From: SIG607 sp045646245
GTDB lineage: Bacteria > Bacillota > Clostridia > Oscillospirales > Acutalibacteraceae
DNA length: 13,694 nt
Direction of reading: 5' to 3'
Assembly: GCA_045646245.1 (NCBI GenBank)
Contig: JAZRKJ010000093.1
Location: 1 to 13,694 of the forward strand
Under the pieces are notes generated by a model, which was not told the DNA's origin, did not search any database, and worked only from the letters and a program-made list of their open reading frames with translations. Positions 12,547 to 13,694 of this stretch are shown piece by piece. The first letter of the stretch is position 1; every line of letters begins with the position of its first letter. Position numbers and translations under genes: made by a program.

Positions 12547-13101
12547 ATGGAAATAGTTGACAAAAAGAATTTGCAGTGTATATTTAACAAAAAACTATAC
12601 AATAGCAGTTCGTATTTTTTTGTAACAAGTGATGTATTTTGGGATGGTGGAATTGATCCAAAAACATCATTAAAAGATAAATCAGAGTTTTATATTTTGG
12701 CAGCAACAATGAGCGATGTGTTTAAAAAAATCGTTTCAATTTTAAATGAAGAAATTTATGTTGCTGATATTTTTTGTGAAAATGAAAAAATGTATGCACA
12801 GTGGTCTGATTTGAAAAAAATTGAACTTTTTCGTATCATTTCTAAAACATTCAAAAGAGGGAAATGCTATAAACTTTCTCTTTTAGAAGATTCTGAAATA
12901 ATAGATTTAATTATAGAATCTAATTTTAAATACTATACAAATTTTTCTTTCTTTTTACCCAATTCCGGTACGATTATACAACCCACCTGTCATACAGAGC
13001 TAATAGTATATTCGGAAAATTTAGAATATATTAGTGATATTTTAAAAAATATCCTCAAAGTATATGATAACATTCATATAAAGCATAGGGGGAATACATA
13101 G
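12547..13101 (+). CDS. AT-rich orphan protein, unknown function
   Basis: A 184-residue protein, probably cytoplasmic: no signal peptide or membrane span. It is rich in Lys, Ile, Phe, Asn, Ser and Tyr, with alternating hydrophobic and charged segments suggesting an alpha/beta fold (for example SYFFVTSDVFWDGGI near 20-36, EFYILAATMSDVFKKIVSIL near 48-67 and CHTELIVYSENLEYISDILK near 147-168). I do not recognise a family. The coding DNA is visibly richer in A/T than its neighbours and uses TTA/TTT/ATA freely where flanking genes favour CTT and GGC, which suggests transfer. ATG 12547 follows AGAGGG with normal spacing; an in-frame GTG at 12520 is less likely. It sits between the inverted-repeat element and a hairpin array with a broken proS end, a typical accessory setting. 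Confidence 0.7.
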   Translation: MEIVDKKNLQCIFNKKLYNSSSYFFVTSDVFWDGGIDPKTSLKDKSEFYILAATMSDVFKKIVSILNEEIYVADIFCENEKMYAQWSDLKKIELFRIISKTFKRGKCYKLSLLEDSEIIDLIIESNFKYYTNFSFFLPNSGTIIQPTCHTELIVYSENLEYISDILKNILKVYDNIHIKHRGNT

Positions 13102-13134
13102 AAAGGGCAGGTAATGGTGAAACAGGACAAACAA

Positions 13135-13265
13135 GGGACGGCAAATAGTTGCTTCGCGAATGATGTTGTGTTAAACACAAATGATGTTACGGCTTTGCCG
13201 TAAACGATGTTGCCTGACGGCAAACGACAATCAGGGTACGGAAAATAGTTGCATTGCAAATGACG
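13135..13265. repeat. Second hairpin array (TTG...CAA palindromes) with a direct repeat
   Basis: Tiny palindromes are joined by an A(A/T/C)GATG-like spacer: TTGCTTCGCGAA (13150-13161), TTGTGTTAAACACAA, TTACGGCTTTGCCGTAA (about 13186-13202), TTGCCTGACGGCAA and TTGCATTGCAA (about 13249-13259). The ends of the array are an imperfect direct repeat: CAAGGGACGGCAAATAGTTGC near 13132 recurs as CAGGGTACGGAAAATAGTTGC near 13231. The spacer and hairpin sequences differ from those of the 261-439 array, so two repeat families are present. No coding function is supported. Confidence 0.7.
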
Positions 13266-13381
13266 AAAAAGCAGGTGTTTCTTCCGGATGTATGCCTTTT
13301 GAACAGGAAAACTCAAATGATACTTGCGTATGCTGCGGAAAACCTGCAAAGAAAATGGTTTTCTGGGGCAAAGCGTACTAA
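13262..13381 (+). pseudogene. proS: Fragment of the 3' end of a prolyl-tRNA synthetase gene
   Basis: The last 39 codons before TAA 13379 read DEKAGVSSGCMPFEQENSND and then TCVCCGKPAKKMVFWGKAY. This closely matches the C-terminal zinc-binding-like end of bacterial/archaeal-type ProRS (ProS type 3), which closes with C-x-x-C-G-K-P-A-K-x-M-V-(Y/F)-W-G-(K/R)-A-Y. Where family members usually have SSRC or TSRC, here it is SSGC. The rest of the roughly 470-residue enzyme is absent; upstream the frame passes into the hairpin array. The usual post-gene terminator is retained. It is probably a duplicated or recombined tail, with a complete proS elsewhere. The match comes from family memory, not an alignment. 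Confidence 0.7.
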
Positions 13382-13387
13382 AAAATG

Positions 13388-13430
13388 AAACTGTTGCAGA
13401 ACGACTTCCGAAATGCAGCAGTTTTATTTT
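13388..13430 (+). terminator. Rho-independent terminator after the proS fragment
   Basis: AAACTGTTGCA (13388-13398) pairs with TGCAGCAGTTT (13414-13424) over 11 bp with one G-U, around a 15-nt loop, followed by TATTTTTT. It lies 7 bp after the proS-fragment stop. Confidence 0.85.
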
Positions 13431-13433
13431 TTA

Positions 13434-13457
13434 GGGAAAGGGGAAAGGGGAATAGGG
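13434..13457 (+). other. Potential G-quadruplex motif
   Basis: Four G-runs (GGG, GGGG, GGGG, GGG) are separated by AAA, AAA and AATA, which fits the canonical G3+N1-7 pattern on the plus strand. It lies just past the terminator, in a gene-free stretch (13382-13694) where no credible ORF is seen. Confidence 0.6.
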
Positions 13458-13488
13458 AAAAGGTGTGTTTTTTGGTTTTTCCTTACAT

Positions 13489-13511
13489 TATATATATACG
13501 TGTGCGCGCGC
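13489..13511. other. Alternating pyrimidine-purine tract (Z-DNA-prone)
   Basis: Twenty-three bases alternate strictly between pyrimidine and purine: first five TA steps, then CG, TG, TG and CG steps ending GCGCGCGC. The GC-rich half can adopt Z-DNA under negative supercoiling, and the TA half could melt easily. Confidence 0.55.
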
Positions 13512-13609
13512 TAGGTTATAAAACAACTATTCGTCAAACTGCACAAAAAATAAACCAAAAATTCTACAAAGTTTTACGTGAAAAATTTTAAGAAAAAACA
13601 AAAAAATGC

Positions 13610-13638
13610 TTGTAATCCTGCTTGACTTGTGTTATCAT
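13610..13638 (+). promoter_or_regulatory. Sigma-A promoter for a gene beyond the window
   Basis: TTGTAA (13610-13615), a 17-bp spacer and TATCAT (13633-13638) with TGT giving an extended -10. No start codon with a ribosome binding site follows before the window ends, so at least about 50 nt of leader is transcribed. Confidence 0.65.
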
Positions 13639-13644
13639 ACTTGG

Positions 13645-13694
13645 GTACGCGAGTGGCGTACTGTCATGCGATGATGCGGGAGGTGGCTGACGTC
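13645..13694 (+). promoter_or_regulatory. Structured 5' leader, cut by the window edge
   Basis: GTACGC (13645-13650) and GCGTAC (13656-13661) form a perfect hairpin right at the expected transcript start. GTCA...TGAC (13663-13666 and 13687-13690) brackets a GC-rich segment containing ATGATGCGGGAGGTGGC. The look suggests a ribosomal-protein-operon leader in Clostridia (the S10/rpsJ operon came to mind), but the downstream gene is not visible, so this stays tentative. Confidence 0.4.

Noticed and set aside
13181..13381. 66-codon ORF as an intact small zinc-finger protein (C-x-C-C)
   Set aside because: The first half is translated hairpin array and the second half matches the ProRS C-terminus, so a gene fragment explains it better.

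Overview
The window looks like chromosome from a low-to-moderate-GC member of the Clostridia (Bacillota), most likely an uncultured gut Oscillospirales/Christensenellales-type organism. The grounds are strong AGGAGG-type ribosome binding sites, sigma-A promoters with extended -10 elements, an electron-transferring-flavoprotein/2-hydroxyacid dehydrogenase operon of the acetogen/clostridial lct type, a DUF6062 protein, and arrays of tiny palindromes. The taxonomic call is inference.

Layout. (1) 1-260: the tail of an rRNA operon, with 5S rRNA, tRNA-Asn(GTT) and a strong UUCG-loop terminator. (2) 261-440: a gene-free array of small hairpins whose last unit overlaps the -35 box of the next promoter. 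(3) 489-2769: short, separately transcribed genes: a DUF3267-type membrane zinc metallopeptidase, a small lipoprotein, a DUF2383-like helical protein and an ElaA-like acetyltransferase. A compact structured-RNA candidate sits at 1659-1770. (4) 2849-7029: a tightly packed, probably co-transcribed run of an SGNH esterase, a ZIP metal transporter, a YgjV-like membrane protein, a GtrA-family membrane protein, a DUF6062 cysteine-rich protein, a cysteine-synthase-like PLP enzyme and a 57-residue charged protein, closed by a terminator. (5) 7091-11500: a near-consensus promoter followed by etfB, etfA with an N-terminal one-cluster ferredoxin domain, a GlcD/LctD-type FAD dehydrogenase and a metallo-beta-lactamase-fold protein, closed by a bidirectional terminator. 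(6) 11507-12109, minus strand: a DUF308 membrane protein. Its ribosome binding site abuts a 275-bp element bounded by 27-bp inverted repeats. (7) 12400-13694: an accessory-looking stretch with an AT-rich orphan gene, a second kind of hairpin array, a fragment of the 3' end of a prolyl-tRNA synthetase gene with a terminator, a G-quadruplex motif and a Z-DNA-prone tract. It ends in a promoter and structured leader for a gene beyond the window.

How the parts work together. The best-defined system is the etfB-etfA-dehydrogenase operon. By analogy with lctBCD of Acetobacterium woodii, it would oxidise lactate or another 2-hydroxyacid with NAD+ while consuming reduced ferredoxin (flavin-based electron confurcation). 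No lactate permease or racemase is encoded here. The 2849-7029 cluster has no single obvious theme beyond membrane transport and sulfur/metal chemistry. The most novel material is non-coding: two unrelated hairpin-array families, the inverted-repeat element in front of the DUF308 gene, and the nested-stem RNA candidate after the lipoprotein gene.
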